From NCBI RefSeq assembly GCF_023195895.1, contig NZ_JALPRK010000001.1:186001-250000 (forward strand): 64,000 nucleotides of DNA. Reading direction: 5' to 3'. Positions 7,689 to 16,538 of the stretch are shown here, in pieces. The stretch's first letter is position 1, and each line of letters starts with the position of its first letter. Both the position numbers and the translations under genes were made by a program. Origin of the DNA: Paenibacillus mellifer. GTDB lineage: Bacteria; Bacillota; Bacilli; Paenibacillales; Paenibacillaceae. Below the pieces are notes generated by a model. That model saw only the letters and a program-made list of their open reading frames with translations. It was not told the DNA's origin and searched no databases.

Positions 7689-8348
7689 ATGAGTATGGAG
7701 TATTTGTTAAGTATCCTGGGGCCGATGCTGGAAGGGATGGAAACCACGATTCTACTGTTTGCGCTGGCGATCGTGACGTCGATCCCGCTGGGATTTGCCT
7801 TTACCTTTATGGTTCGCAGCCGGATCAAACCGGTCGTCTGGTTTGCCGGCGCGTATATCTATGTCATGCGCGGCACGCCGCTACTATTGCAAATGCTGTT
7901 CGTCTGCTTTGGTCTGCCGGTGATTCCAGTTATTGGCGAGTTTCTCGTGATGGACCGTTTTGTGGCCGCCTGCGTGGCTTTTACGCTGAATTACGCAGCC
8001 TACTTCGCGGAGATCTTCCGCGGCGGTTTGCTGGCGATCGACAAAGGCCAATACGAGGCGGCCAAGGTGCTGGGCCTCAGCCGCTGGCAGACCACGACGC
8101 GAATCGTATTGCCGCAAATGCTGCGGATTGCGTTGCCTGCTGTCTCCAACGAGTCGATCACGTTGGTCAAGGATACGGCTCTGCTCTATGCGGTGGCCGT
8201 GCCCGAGCTGCTGCATTTTGCGCAAACAGCGGTCAACCGAGATTTTACGATCATGCCGTTTGTGCTTGCAGGCGTGCTATACCTGTTGATGACGTTGGTG
8301 CTTACCGTGCTGTTCAAGGCGCTGGAGCGGAAGTTTAAATTCGAGTAG
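7689..8348 (+). CDS. Amino-acid ABC transporter permease (HisM/GlnP family)
   Basis: Integral membrane subunit of the polar amino-acid importer, 219 aa from the chosen start. Hydrophobic segments cover the length (for example ILLFALAIVTSIPLGFAFTF and FVLAGVLYLLMTLVLTVLF). The EAA loop that docks the ATPase is visible as QYEAAKVLGLSRWQTTTRIVLPQ. The start is the ATG at 7689 because GAGGAGAG lies 7 nt before it; an in-frame ATG at 7668 lacks such spacing. It lies between the binding protein and the ATPase gene. It is the only permease in the operon, so it presumably works as a homodimer. Confidence 0.92.
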   Translation: MSMEYLLSILGPMLEGMETTILLFALAIVTSIPLGFAFTFMVRSRIKPVVWFAGAYIYVMRGTPLLLQMLFVCFGLPVIPVIGEFLVMDRFVAACVAFTLNYAAYFAEIFRGGLLAIDKGQYEAAKVLGLSRWQTTTRIVLPQMLRIALPAVSNESITLVKDTALLYAVAVPELLHFAQTAVNRDFTIMPFVLAGVLYLLMTLVLTVLFKALERKFKFE

Positions 8349-8360
8349 AGGGCTGGAGTT

Positions 8361-9110
8361 ATGGATCAAGCAATCGTAGAAGTCGAGCATTTACGAAAAT
8401 CGTTTGGCGACCTGGAGGTGCTGAAGGACGTCTCTTTTCACGTCGCTGCCAGTGAGGTGCTGGCGGTTATCGGACCGTCCGGGTCTGGCAAAAGCACGAT
8501 GCTGCGCGCCTTGGCTCATCTTGAGGAGATCGATGGAGGCAGCATCCGCATCGGCGGCGAGACGTTGGCGAAGGACGGACGGTATGCCAGCAGCGCCAAG
8601 CTTAAGGGAATCACCGCGCGCATGGGGATGGTGTTCCAGCATTTCAATCTGTTTCCGCATCTGACGGTACGAGGTAACCTGGAGCTGGCGCCAAAGCTGG
8701 TCAAAGGACTGGCCGCTGCGGATATCCGCGCCAAAGCCTCAGAGCTGCTGGAGAAGGTCGGGTTATCCGACAAGGCAGAGGTATATCCGTCCAACCTGTC
8801 CGGCGGGCAAAAGCAGCGGGTCGCCATCGCCCGGGCGCTGATGATGAGCCCGGAGATCCTGTTGTTCGACGAGCCGACCTCGGCGCTCGACCCCGAACTG
8901 ACGGGCGAGGTGCTGCAGGTCATGAAACAGCTCGCCGAAGAGCGGATGACGATGATCGTCGTTACACATGAGATGGGCTTTGCGCGGGAGGTAGCGGATC
9001 GCGTGATGTTTATGGCGGACGGCGAGATCATCGAATCCGGCCGGCCGGAGCAGCTGTTCGGAGCTCCTCAGCATGAACGGACCCGTTCCTTTTTGCAGCG
9101 GGTACTCTAA
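8361..9110 (+). CDS. Amino-acid ABC transporter ATP-binding protein (GlnQ family)
   Basis: Cytoplasmic ATPase of the importer, 249 aa. It carries the full nucleotide-binding set: Walker [10 protein letters not shown] (about residues 37-45), Q-loop in [14 protein letters not shown], signature LSGGQKQR, Walker [13 protein letters not shown] and the H-loop in VVTHEMGFA. It follows the permease by 12 bp and closes the operon, with a strong terminator at 9123. The [10 protein letters not shown] wording is typical of the polar amino-acid subgroup. Confidence 0.94.
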   Translation: MDQAIVEVEHLRKSFGDLEVLKDVSFHVAASEVLAVIGPSGSGKSTMLRALAHLEEIDGGSIRIGGETLAKDGRYASSAKLKGITARMGMVFQHFNLFPHLTVRGNLELAPKLVKGLAAADIRAKASELLEKVGLSDKAEVYPSNLSGGQKQRVAIARALMMSPEILLFDEPTSALDPELTGEVLQVMKQLAEERMTMIVVTHEMGFAREVADRVMFMADGEIIESGRPEQLFGAPQHERTRSFLQRVL

Positions 9111-9122
9111 AGTCAACTCAAT

Positions 9123-9179
9123 AAAGGCGGCAGCCTCAGACTTCGCAGTTGAAGTTCCGAGGCTGCCGCCTTTTTTTGC
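9123..9179 (+). terminator. Strong terminator closing the amino-acid ABC operon
   Basis: AAAGGCGGCAGCCTC (9123-9137) pairs perfectly with GAGGCTGCCGCCTTT (9159-9173), followed by a T-run. It may also serve the convergent gene ending at 9193. Confidence 0.93.
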
Positions 9180-9192
9180 CGCGAGATTGGCT

Positions 9193-10998
9193 TTATTTCA
9201 CCGAATAGACGCCTTCTTTGTACACCAGCGTATACAGCATGCCCGACTCGGTTAATACGAACTGGTCCACGGCATCCTTGGTCAAACGGCGCTGTTTGCC
9301 GTCGGCAGCGATGTGGTAAATGCCGGGCTCGTAGCCCTGGGACACGTAGTATACACCGGACTTGTTGACCTCGAAGGTCGTGTCGGCCGATGCGCCGGGC
9401 GCCAGGGAGGCCAGCTTCGTCTCCTTGCCTGCGGCCGGGTCAAATCGGAATAACTCCAACTCATTGCCGTTAAATGCCGTATAGTAAAATGCGTTTTCGT
9501 ACAGACGGATCTGGGAGATTCTCCGCGACGACACGGCGGCAGCGGTCTCTCCACCATCCAGTCCCGTTTGCATCAAGCGCCCCGAGCTTCCATCCAGAAC
9601 ATACATCCGTTCGCCGATCAGCCAGAAGCGGCTCGCGCCAGTCGCCAGCCTCTTGTGTGTCCGGCCGGTCGTATCGATCCGGTACACAGAGTTTGGATCC
9701 TTCGAATCGCTGTCATTAAAGCCGATCGCGTACAAAACGCCGTCTTTCAGAACGAGCGTGGAGTCGCTCCTGAACCCGACCCCTCCGTTTTCTTCCACGG
9801 AGCGGGCGACGCCATAGGCATACCCGGGCTCTCCAAGCAACGATTCCTCCCCGGTGTTCATGTCGAGCTGGCTCAAGTTGTTCGCCATCTCCGTCATAAA
9901 CCGGAAATCGGTGTAGTAGAGGGTATCCCGGTCTTTGACGGCACCAACAAAGTCTTTGGCCGATAAAACCTCTTGCAAAGCCCCGTTCTTCACCCGGTAC
10001 AGCGTGTCACCGCCCATCGTCAAATCCCCGACATGGAGGTTTACGAACAAATCGTTATCCCATTTCCGTACATCCGACAGCCAGCCGTCTTCCGGCCGCC
10101 AATCGCCAAGCGAGGCAATTTTCTGCGGCTGTTGTTTCTCAAGGTCATACGCGTACAGGTAAGCTTGGTTGTTCACCGTGGAAACGTAATAGAATACATC
10201 GCCGATCCGTTTTCCCGAATGAAACACCGGTTTGCCGGGTACTTGGATTCGGGTCGCTTTTTTGCTTCCCGTTAGTCGGAACAGCTGCTCCTCCAAGGAA
10301 GCGCCGTTGTCCAGGTAAACGGTTTTCAGGTAATACGCGTCATTTCCGAATTGGGTCAGCGGGGTAGACAACTTCTCGTAATCCACCCGTTTGCGCCGGT
10401 CGGTCAGCTGCGTTCGGATGGAATCCTTCGCCGCCAGCGTCTGAGGGTTCTTGAGGTCAATCGCCGCATCTCCGATCAGGATCAGGCCGTCCAGCCAATC
10501 GATTCGTTTGCCGAGCGCCGTCGCGGCATCTCTCAGAGGCAGCATGACCCGCCCGCCAATCATTTGCGGCGGAACGTCAAGCTTCACCGATTTGCCGTTC
10601 AAGAGCATGGTTGTGCTGTCCACCTTGAACTTAACCGTTCTCTTCAACGAAAGATTCTGGAGGAGTACATCGTCAGGCGTCTTCGCGTTCCAGACGATGT
10701 TCCAATAACCTTGATTCGTACCGGTCGTATGCTCGGCCAGGTATCCCATCAAACGAATCGGCACGAGGACGCGTCCGTTCCGCTGAACGACCTCGTAATC
10801 CCCACCAATATCCGTTTTGCGTCCTTGAATGAACGCTTTGCCTTGATAGTCATAGGGGATAATTGCTAGCTCGCTGAATGCCTCCTTCAACGATTTACTG
10901 CCGCTCCCCTGATTACCGCCTTCCTCTGCGGCATGAACCCCGGCCGTTCCAAGCCCCAGGCAGGCCGTCAATAGCAGCAGGATAAATTTCTTTCTCAA
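9193..10998 (-). CDS. Secreted protein with copper-amine-oxidase N-terminal (stalk) domain and propeller-like repeats
   Basis: Exported 601-aa protein of unknown function. Residues 1-23 are a signal peptide (KKFILLLLTACLGLGTAGVHA). Residues about 60-180 match the Cu_amine_oxidN1 stalk fold (GRVLVPIRLMGYLAEHT, then VKLDVPPQMIGGRVMLPLRDAATALG), common in surface proteins of Paenibacillus. Residues about 200-600 contain repeated YYL/YYV plus Asp/Gly-rich blades, in the style of DUF5050-type beta-propellers. The start is TTG, behind AAGGGAG; a nearby upstream ATG frame is closed by TGA. It is transcribed alone and convergent with the ABC operon. It shares its stalk domain with the NHL protein at 30307. 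No enzymatic motif was recognised. Confidence 0.75.
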   Translation of the reverse strand: MRKKFILLLLTACLGLGTAGVHAAEEGGNQGSGSKSLKEAFSELAIIPYDYQGKAFIQGRKTDIGGDYEVVQRNGRVLVPIRLMGYLAEHTTGTNQGYWNIVWNAKTPDDVLLQNLSLKRTVKFKVDSTTMLLNGKSVKLDVPPQMIGGRVMLPLRDAATALGKRIDWLDGLILIGDAAIDLKNPQTLAAKDSIRTQLTDRRKRVDYEKLSTPLTQFGNDAYYLKTVYLDNGASLEEQLFRLTGSKKATRIQVPGKPVFHSGKRIGDVFYYVSTVNNQAYLYAYDLEKQQPQKIASLGDWRPEDGWLSDVRKWDNDLFVNLHVGDLTMGGDTLYRVKNGALQEVLSAKDFVGAVKDRDTLYYTDFRFMTEMANNLSQLDMNTGEESLLGEPGYAYGVARSVEENGGVGFRSDSTLVLKDGVLYAIGFNDSDSKDPNSVYRIDTTGRTHKRLATGASRFWLIGERMYVLDGSSGRLMQTGLDGGETAAAVSSRRISQIRLYENAFYYTAFNGNELELFRFDPAAGKETKLASLAPGASADTTFEVNKSGVYYVSQGYEPGIYHIAADGKQRRLTKDAVDQFVLTESGMLYTLVYKEGVYSVK

Positions 10999-11150
10999 AT
11001 CAAAACGCTCCCTTCCATAACAAATGCCAATAAGTTCTATAGCAACTAGACGTTTCCACGCCCGTAAAAGTTTCTGTTTTCGGAGGGACTCCCCATGGTA
11101 GAATCAAAAAAGAAGTCGTTTACATCAGGCAGGATGGAGGAGTAAAACGG

Positions 11151-12317
11151 ATGATGGAACAATATGCTTCTGCCACCGTCGTTTCGGCGGCATGCAATTA
11201 TATTATGGAGCGTCCGGAGAAGTTCACGCACACCTACCGGACCTATGTGAAATTGAGAGAACACGGGGCGCTGGAGCTCCGGTTCTGGCACAGCAACGCG
11301 ATCGACTCAACCTGGGATACCGGTTTGGTCGCCCGCGGCGGGGACCTTGGCGGGAAATGGCGGATCGAAGCCGCCTACGTTGCGGACGGCGGCGTGGTAC
11401 CGGACGGTTCAGTCGAGGCCAGCTCGCAGGTTCGCGTCACGTTTGACGGCGGCAGCAGAACCCGGTCGGTTGCCCCCGGAGAGAAGTTCTGGAGCGATCC
11501 GGTCAAGGTCGATCTGCCGGAAGGGCATCTGCTGGCGTTCACTTGGACGATTTCAACGGAGGCGGGGGGGAAAACGGTTCCTTACAATACCGAACAGATG
11601 CTGGTGACCGCTTTTGATGCGCCGGGTTCATGCGCCGATGCGGCAGGTGCCGAAGGCTTTGCTCCGTCGGAAAATCTGCTGGTACTGCCCGCCTTGATCG
11701 CCAGCGCGAAGCCGGTGCAGCAGCGTCTCGTATTCCTTGGCGATTCGATTACGCAAGGCGTGAGGACCCGCAGGGACGGGTACGAATATTGGGTCGCGCG
11801 GATCGCTGATGGCCTGGGAAGCGATTACGCTGTATGGAATCTCGGTTCCGGCTGGGCAAGAGCCTATGATGCCGCGGCGGACGGCGCTTGGCTGAACAAG
11901 GCGAAGCTGGTGCAGGTTCCGGGGGTGAAAACCCAGATCGTTCTGGCGCTTGGGGTGAACGATATTGACATCGGGGCTCGCACCTCCGAAGAGCTGTTGG
12001 CCGACTTGACGACCATCATTTCGGTGTTGCGTCAAAACGATCCGTCTGCGGAAATCATCCTGTTTACCGTTCCTCCGTTTAACTTCAGCGAAGAGCGGGA
12101 ACAGGTATGGCGGCGGGTCAACGATCAAATCCGCTCCGCCTCGCTTCCGGGCGTCGACCGCGTGTTTGACATGGCGGCCCGGCTGTCCCAGCCCGCGCCG
12201 CTTGAACATCGGCTGTGCCAGGAGTTCATGAGCTCGGCCGATGACCCTCACCCGAACGGTGCAGCAGGCAAAGTGGTCGCCGATGCGTTCTTAGCGTGGT
12301 ATTTCGGCGAACGATGA
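11151..12317 (+). CDS. SGNH/GDSL-family hydrolase with N-terminal beta-sandwich domain
   Basis: A 388-aa esterase-like protein. Residues about 20-165 look like a beta-sandwich accessory domain (ELRFWHSNAIDSTWDTG), and residues about 185-385 are the SGNH hydrolase: block I VFLGDSITQGVRT, block III LALGVNDIDIG, block V DDPHPNGAAG with the catalytic Asp and His. No signal peptide is evident. RBS GGAGGAGT precedes the ATG. The stop is 14 bp from the start of the ribosomal-protection GTPase, suggesting co-transcription, although no functional link is obvious. The likely substrate is an acetylated or esterified carbohydrate, by analogy with the family. Confidence 0.85.
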   Translation: MMEQYASATVVSAACNYIMERPEKFTHTYRTYVKLREHGALELRFWHSNAIDSTWDTGLVARGGDLGGKWRIEAAYVADGGVVPDGSVEASSQVRVTFDGGSRTRSVAPGEKFWSDPVKVDLPEGHLLAFTWTISTEAGGKTVPYNTEQMLVTAFDAPGSCADAAGAEGFAPSENLLVLPALIASAKPVQQRLVFLGDSITQGVRTRRDGYEYWVARIADGLGSDYAVWNLGSGWARAYDAAADGAWLNKAKLVQVPGVKTQIVLALGVNDIDIGARTSEELLADLTTIISVLRQNDPSAEIILFTVPPFNFSEEREQVWRRVNDQIRSASLPGVDRVFDMAARLSQPAPLEHRLCQEFMSSADDPHPNGAAGKVVADAFLAWYFGER

Positions 12318-12331
12318 GCGGGAGGAACGAG

Positions 12332-14338
12332 ATGACGGAAGCGCCTCGTTTGAATGTGGGGATCTTCGCCCATGTTGATGCGGGCAAGACAACGACGACG
12401 GAGCATATTTTGTACGAAAGCGGACGGATTCGCATGCCGGGCAGCGTGGATGACGGCACGGCGCTTACCGATTCGCTGGAGGTTGAGCGTCAGCGCGGTA
12501 TTTCCGTGCGCTCGGCCATGACGACGTTTGCCTGGAAGGGAACCCGGGTGAATTTGATCGATACGCCGGGCCATGTCGATTTTCTGTCCGAAGTGGAACG
12601 GTCGCTGCGCGTGATGGATTGCGCGGTGTTGGTTCTCTCCGCGGTGGAAGGCGTTCAGGCACAGACGGAAATGATCTGGAACGCGCTTGCGAAGCTGCGG
12701 ATTCCGACGCTGCTGTTCATCAACAAAATGGACCGCGTGGGTGCGGACCCCGAAGCGGTGCTGGCGCAAGCGCGCAATTATCTGTCCCCGGATATCGTTC
12801 CGGTCCAGCATCCGCTCGGAACGTGGCAGGATTACGGCGGCGCGGTGGATTTGTGGCGCGACGATGCCAAGGAAGCCGCAGCCGGAGCCGGAAGCCTGGA
12901 AGCGTTCGAGGCCGCGCGAAGCCGCTTGATCGAAGCTTTGGCCGAGCGCGACGAAGCGCTGCTCGAGGCCTACCTAAGCGGAGAGAGTGTTGGCCCGGAG
13001 CGCTGGGAAAGCCGGGCGGGGGAGCTGGCCCGGTCTGCCCGGATCTACCCGCTGCTGTATGGAGCGGCGGCCAAAGGGATGGGCATCGCTCCGCTGCTGG
13101 ATGCGATGCTGCGCTATTTCCCTCCGGCGGGAGGCGATCCGGAGGCTCCGCTGTCCGGCGTCGTCTTCAAGATCGAACGCGACAAGACGATGGGACGCAT
13201 GGCGTATGTGCGCCTCTATGAAGGTTGCCTCCACAATCGCGATGCGGTGTTTAACCATACTCAGAATCTGAGCGAGAAGGTGACGCAGATTCGCAAAATC
13301 GACGGAAACCGAACCGAGGATGTCGGGGTGCTGCGGGCGGGGGACATCGCCGCCGTCTGCGGCTTGTCCCATATCCGCATCGGCGACGTGCTGGGGCGTC
13401 CGGAAGCGATCCCGGCGGAAGCCAAGCTGGCCGTTCCGCTGCTGACCGTGCGGGCGCATCCAGCTAATGAAGCGGAGTACCGTGCCGTGGCGGATGCCCT
13501 GCAGGAGCTGTCTGACGAGGATCCGTTGCTGGACGTGCAATGGCTGCAGGAGGAGCGGGAACTGCACGTGAAGGTGATGGGCCCGATTCAGTTGGAAATC
13601 CTAAGCAGCGTATTAGCCTCGCGTTTCGGATTGAAGGTGACCTTCGGCAAACCGTCCGTCATTTATAAAGAAGCGCCGAAGCAGGCGGGTGAGGGCTATA
13701 TCGCTTACACGATGCCGAAGCCTTGCTGGGCGATCCTGCGGTTTAAGATCGAACCTGGTCCGCGGGGGAGCGGTCTGACCTATGAAGCTTACGTGCGGGA
13801 TGAGGATCTGCTGCCGCAATATCAGAATGAGGTCGCACGCCGTGTTCCCGAAGCGTTGCAGCAAGGACTTTACGGTTGGGAGGTCACCGATTTAAAGGTG
13901 ACGCTCACCTATGGACAACATCATGTTTGGCATACCCATCCTCTTGATTTTGCCGTCGCTACGCCAATGGGAATCATGGACGGACTGGCGAATGTCGGCA
14001 CGGTGCTGCTGGAGCCGATCCTGCATGTCCGGTTAGTCGTTCCCGAAGAGAACGCCGGCCGGGTGATGAACGATCTCGTGCAGATGCGCGGCCGTTTCGA
14101 GCCGCCGCAGCTGCAAGGGGAGCGGGTGGTGATCGAAGGGCATGTTCCGCTCGCGACTTCGCTTGATTACCCGATTGAACTGAGCTCGTATACGAAGGGA
14201 CGAAGTACGTTTGCTTCCTCCTTCGCCGGCTATGAGCCGTGCCCGCCGGACGTTCAGGCCGAGCGGACCCGGCGGGGCGTTAATCCGCTGGACCAGGCGA
14301 AGTATATCCTCAGCGTGCGGAAAGCGTTGCAGGGCTAA
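12332..14338 (+). CDS. Tet(M)-like ribosomal protection GTPase (EF-G-type translation factor)
   Basis: A 668-aa translational GTPase of the tetracycline ribosomal-protection group. It has G1 AHVDAGKTT, G2 in GISVRSAMTTF, G3 DTPGHVDF, G4 NKMD, followed by EF-G-like domains II-V (a VVFKIERDKTMGRMAYVRLYEG stretch in domain II, PSVIYKEAP in domain III/IV) and a C-terminal SSYTKGRSTFASSFAGYEP block as in Tet(M). The chosen ATG has GGGAGG 6 nt upstream; an earlier in-frame start at 12296 would overlap the hydrolase gene. Many chromosomal Bacillales homologues of this type have no proven resistance role, so tetracycline resistance is possible but not established. Confidence 0.85.
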   Translation: MTEAPRLNVGIFAHVDAGKTTTTEHILYESGRIRMPGSVDDGTALTDSLEVERQRGISVRSAMTTFAWKGTRVNLIDTPGHVDFLSEVERSLRVMDCAVLVLSAVEGVQAQTEMIWNALAKLRIPTLLFINKMDRVGADPEAVLAQARNYLSPDIVPVQHPLGTWQDYGGAVDLWRDDAKEAAAGAGSLEAFEAARSRLIEALAERDEALLEAYLSGESVGPERWESRAGELARSARIYPLLYGAAAKGMGIAPLLDAMLRYFPPAGGDPEAPLSGVVFKIERDKTMGRMAYVRLYEGCLHNRDAVFNHTQNLSEKVTQIRKIDGNRTEDVGVLRAGDIAAVCGLSHIRIGDVLGRPEAIPAEAKLAVPLLTVRAHPANEAEYRAVADALQELSDEDPLLDVQWLQEERELHVKVMGPIQLEILSSVLASRFGLKVTFGKPSVIYKEAPKQAGEGYIAYTMPKPCWAILRFKIEPGPRGSGLTYEAYVRDEDLLPQYQNEVARRVPEALQQGLYGWEVTDLKVTLTYGQHHVWHTHPLDFAVATPMGIMDGLANVGTVLLEPILHVRLVVPEENAGRVMNDLVQMRGRFEPPQLQGERVVIEGHVPLATSLDYPIELSSYTKGRSTFASSFAGYEPCPPDVQAERTRRGVNPLDQAKYILSVRKALQG

Positions 14339-14351
14339 GCCAGTCAGACGC

Positions 14352-15455
14352 CTAGTCGAAATAAGTTCCGAATTGCTTCATGTGGAAAGAACAATGGACC
14401 CTTACTGGCATTTGGCTGAATAAGTCATGCCAGTCGGTTTCCTTCCATTCTTTATAGCTCATTTTGTTCCGCACGTATTTGCCCATCCCGAAGCTGTCAG
14501 TATGGTTTTGCTGCAGGGTTTTGATAACCCGCAGAGATTCTGTGCTGATCTGCTCGCTAATCAGCTTTTCGACCTTGGTCCGTTCGGGCGTACTCAGTTT
14601 CGCGTTACCGATATATTCCTCCACGCCCCCCTCAACCTTTAAATAAATATCCGCTTCGTATTCGCCGGACGAGCCCTTTAGGATCTTGATCCGGCGTTTG
14701 CTTTTGACAGCACGAAACGAGATGGATTTTAGGTCGGGGTCCTCCGACGTCAGGTTAAATTCGCCTTGCGACAAATTTTGATAGAGGAGTGAGAACAAGT
14801 ACACATCCTTCCATGGCAGCTTGTCGATCATCTTATCCCCCTGGAACGTGGCGATGCCGCTGATGGTGATGTCCTTTTCCTGCTCCTTGATCATAATGGC
14901 GATCGGATCCATCCCGTCGTCGAAATAATCGCGGGTAAATTGATGCAAGGCAGTCCGGGGCACCGACTGCTTGTTGAATTCCTTTTGCAACAGCTTGTTA
15001 ATATAGTTGGCCGTTTTCGTATGGCGGGGATATTCTTGGCTGATGATCTCCCCGGCTTTTCCTTCGACGACGACCATGGCGGTCCGAATCGAAATGCTCG
15101 GGTCGCGGAGAAATGTATCCATATGCGCCCAAAGACCCCGCCGGGCCAAAGCTTCCCCGAACATAAAGGTGCGGATCTGCCCGCTGACGATGATTCGGCT
15201 CGTCCGCAAGGATAACGCGGCTTTGGCTTCCTTGGGGCTTGTGGCGGTAGTTTCCAGCAATTCGTCCGTCGTTTTGGCGTCTCGGGCAAATTGCGTGACC
15301 AGCGGCATACTGATCGTTGCCTCCAGCTTGTCCTCCGGGGCTGCGTCAAAAGCGGCGGTTTCAATGTAGCCGATCCGTTCCAGGATGCGCTGGTCCTGAC
15401 TGCAGCCGGCGAGAAGAAGGCAGAGAGCCGCGGCAAGGAATAGGCGTCTAGGCAT
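14352..15455 (-). CDS. Spore germinant receptor lipoprotein, Ger(x)C family
   Basis: C subunit of a GerA-type germinant receptor, 367 aa, predicted to sit in the inner spore membrane as a lipoprotein. Signal and lipobox ALCLLLAGC place the lipidated Cys at about residue 18. The downstream sequence (ERIGYIETAAFD, RTSRIIVSGQIRTFMFGEALARRGL, RTAMVVVEG) follows the Ger(x)C family, and the length is typical. It overlaps the B-subunit gene by 8 bp, and AGGAGG precedes its ATG inside that gene. It is the third gene of the A-B-C operon. The germinant is unknown. Confidence 0.9.
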   Translation of the reverse strand: MPRRLFLAAALCLLLAGCSQDQRILERIGYIETAAFDAAPEDKLEATISMPLVTQFARDAKTTDELLETTATSPKEAKAALSLRTSRIIVSGQIRTFMFGEALARRGLWAHMDTFLRDPSISIRTAMVVVEGKAGEIISQEYPRHTKTANYINKLLQKEFNKQSVPRTALHQFTRDYFDDGMDPIAIMIKEQEKDITISGIATFQGDKMIDKLPWKDVYLFSLLYQNLSQGEFNLTSEDPDLKSISFRAVKSKRRIKILKGSSGEYEADIYLKVEGGVEEYIGNAKLSTPERTKVEKLISEQISTESLRVIKTLQQNHTDSFGMGKYVRNKMSYKEWKETDWHDLFSQMPVRVHCSFHMKQFGTYFD

Positions 15456-16530
15456 GTTTCTTGAACCTCCTTTGCAGCAACAGAAGCAAAATCAAAAGCA
15501 AGGGAAACCCCAAGGAAAAGCTCAGCTGTGCTATCGTTAGATATCGAAACCAGGACTCGACCTCGATCAAGGACCTCGGGATCATTCCTACGGCGATAGT
15601 CGCGGCCATGGATAGGAATACGACCAATTTCCAGGAAATTCGGCGGAAGATCTGCGTCATCACTGCCTGGCTGGACCAATAGTACATCCCCCCCGTATGC
15701 AGGACCGAAAACAGGTACAGGCTGAACAGAAAGTACTGGATGCGTTCGATGAACGGAAAACGTAAATAGGCAAACAAATTGAGAATCGGGAAAGACGAAT
15801 GGGTCAGGGTCTTATGGCCGAAGAAACCGTAAGCCAAAAAGGCCACCAGCCAGAAAACGAACATGGTGATCCCATTTCCAAGATGGATGTATTTCAGCCA
15901 TCTTTTATTGTTTTCCGCATAAGGAAACAGAAAAAGGCATAGCTCGTATCCCATGTATGCGCCATATAGCCGGATAAACCCTTCTATCATGTCCGTTCCC
16001 TCCTGGAACAGAAACGGGGTTAGTCGCGCCAAATCGAATTCCCGGATAAAGAAAAAGGCCAGCGGAATTTGAATCAGCAGCAGCAGCGAGAAAATGACAT
16101 TCGCCTTGGACATGGTGTAGATCCCCTTCACGACATAGAGGAACACGAGCACATCCACAAACATTTTGAGCACCATGTCCGAGGTCGTCGGAAAAATCAG
16201 CATTTGATAAATCAACGCATACTGTCTGATGACCAGGCAGCCGATCATGCTGAACAACGCCCACAAAACTACATAAAGTGGGATTAGAATAAAACGCGGC
16301 ACTGATGCGCCGAGAATATCAAAGACGGATTTGCCCCGTCCCATCCGGTATACCGCTGAAATCAACATAATGTTCAGCGTGACGAACAGGAACATCGGGA
16401 TCAGCATCAGCCAGCCGTTAGTTCCAAAGTAGCGTGCCGTTAACCGTGGTAAGGTGAACAGGACGATCCCGTTTTGGGTGTTAAACACCATAAGGGCGAT
16501 ATGGAAGCGATTCAATTTTTCCCGATCCAT
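15448..16530 (-). CDS. Spore germinant receptor permease subunit, GerAB/GerKB family
   Basis: B subunit of the germinant receptor, 360 aa. It belongs to the amino acid-polyamine-organocation-like endospore germination permeases, with about ten hydrophobic segments (for example FILIPLYVVLWALFSMIGCL and LVVFLSMAATIAVGMI). The opening IALMVFNTQNGIVLFTLPR is typical. The ATG follows AGGTGACCCC, only 8 bp after the A-subunit stop. In other receptors this subunit helps determine germinant specificity. Confidence 0.9.
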   Translation of the reverse strand: MDREKLNRFHIALMVFNTQNGIVLFTLPRLTARYFGTNGWLMLIPMFLFVTLNIMLISAVYRMGRGKSVFDILGASVPRFILIPLYVVLWALFSMIGCLVIRQYALIYQMLIFPTTSDMVLKMFVDVLVFLYVVKGIYTMSKANVIFSLLLLIQIPLAFFFIREFDLARLTPFLFQEGTDMIEGFIRLYGAYMGYELCLFLFPYAENNKRWLKYIHLGNGITMFVFWLVAFLAYGFFGHKTLTHSSFPILNLFAYLRFPFIERIQYFLFSLYLFSVLHTGGMYYWSSQAVMTQIFRRISWKLVVFLSMAATIAVGMIPRSLIEVESWFRYLTIAQLSFSLGFPLLLILLLLLQRRFKKHA

Positions 16531-16538
16531 GGGGTCAC

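Noticed and set aside
7664..8338. A 224-codon frame shifted relative to the permease
   Set aside because: The other frame encodes a recognisable HisM-type permease with an EAA loop and a proper ribosome site.
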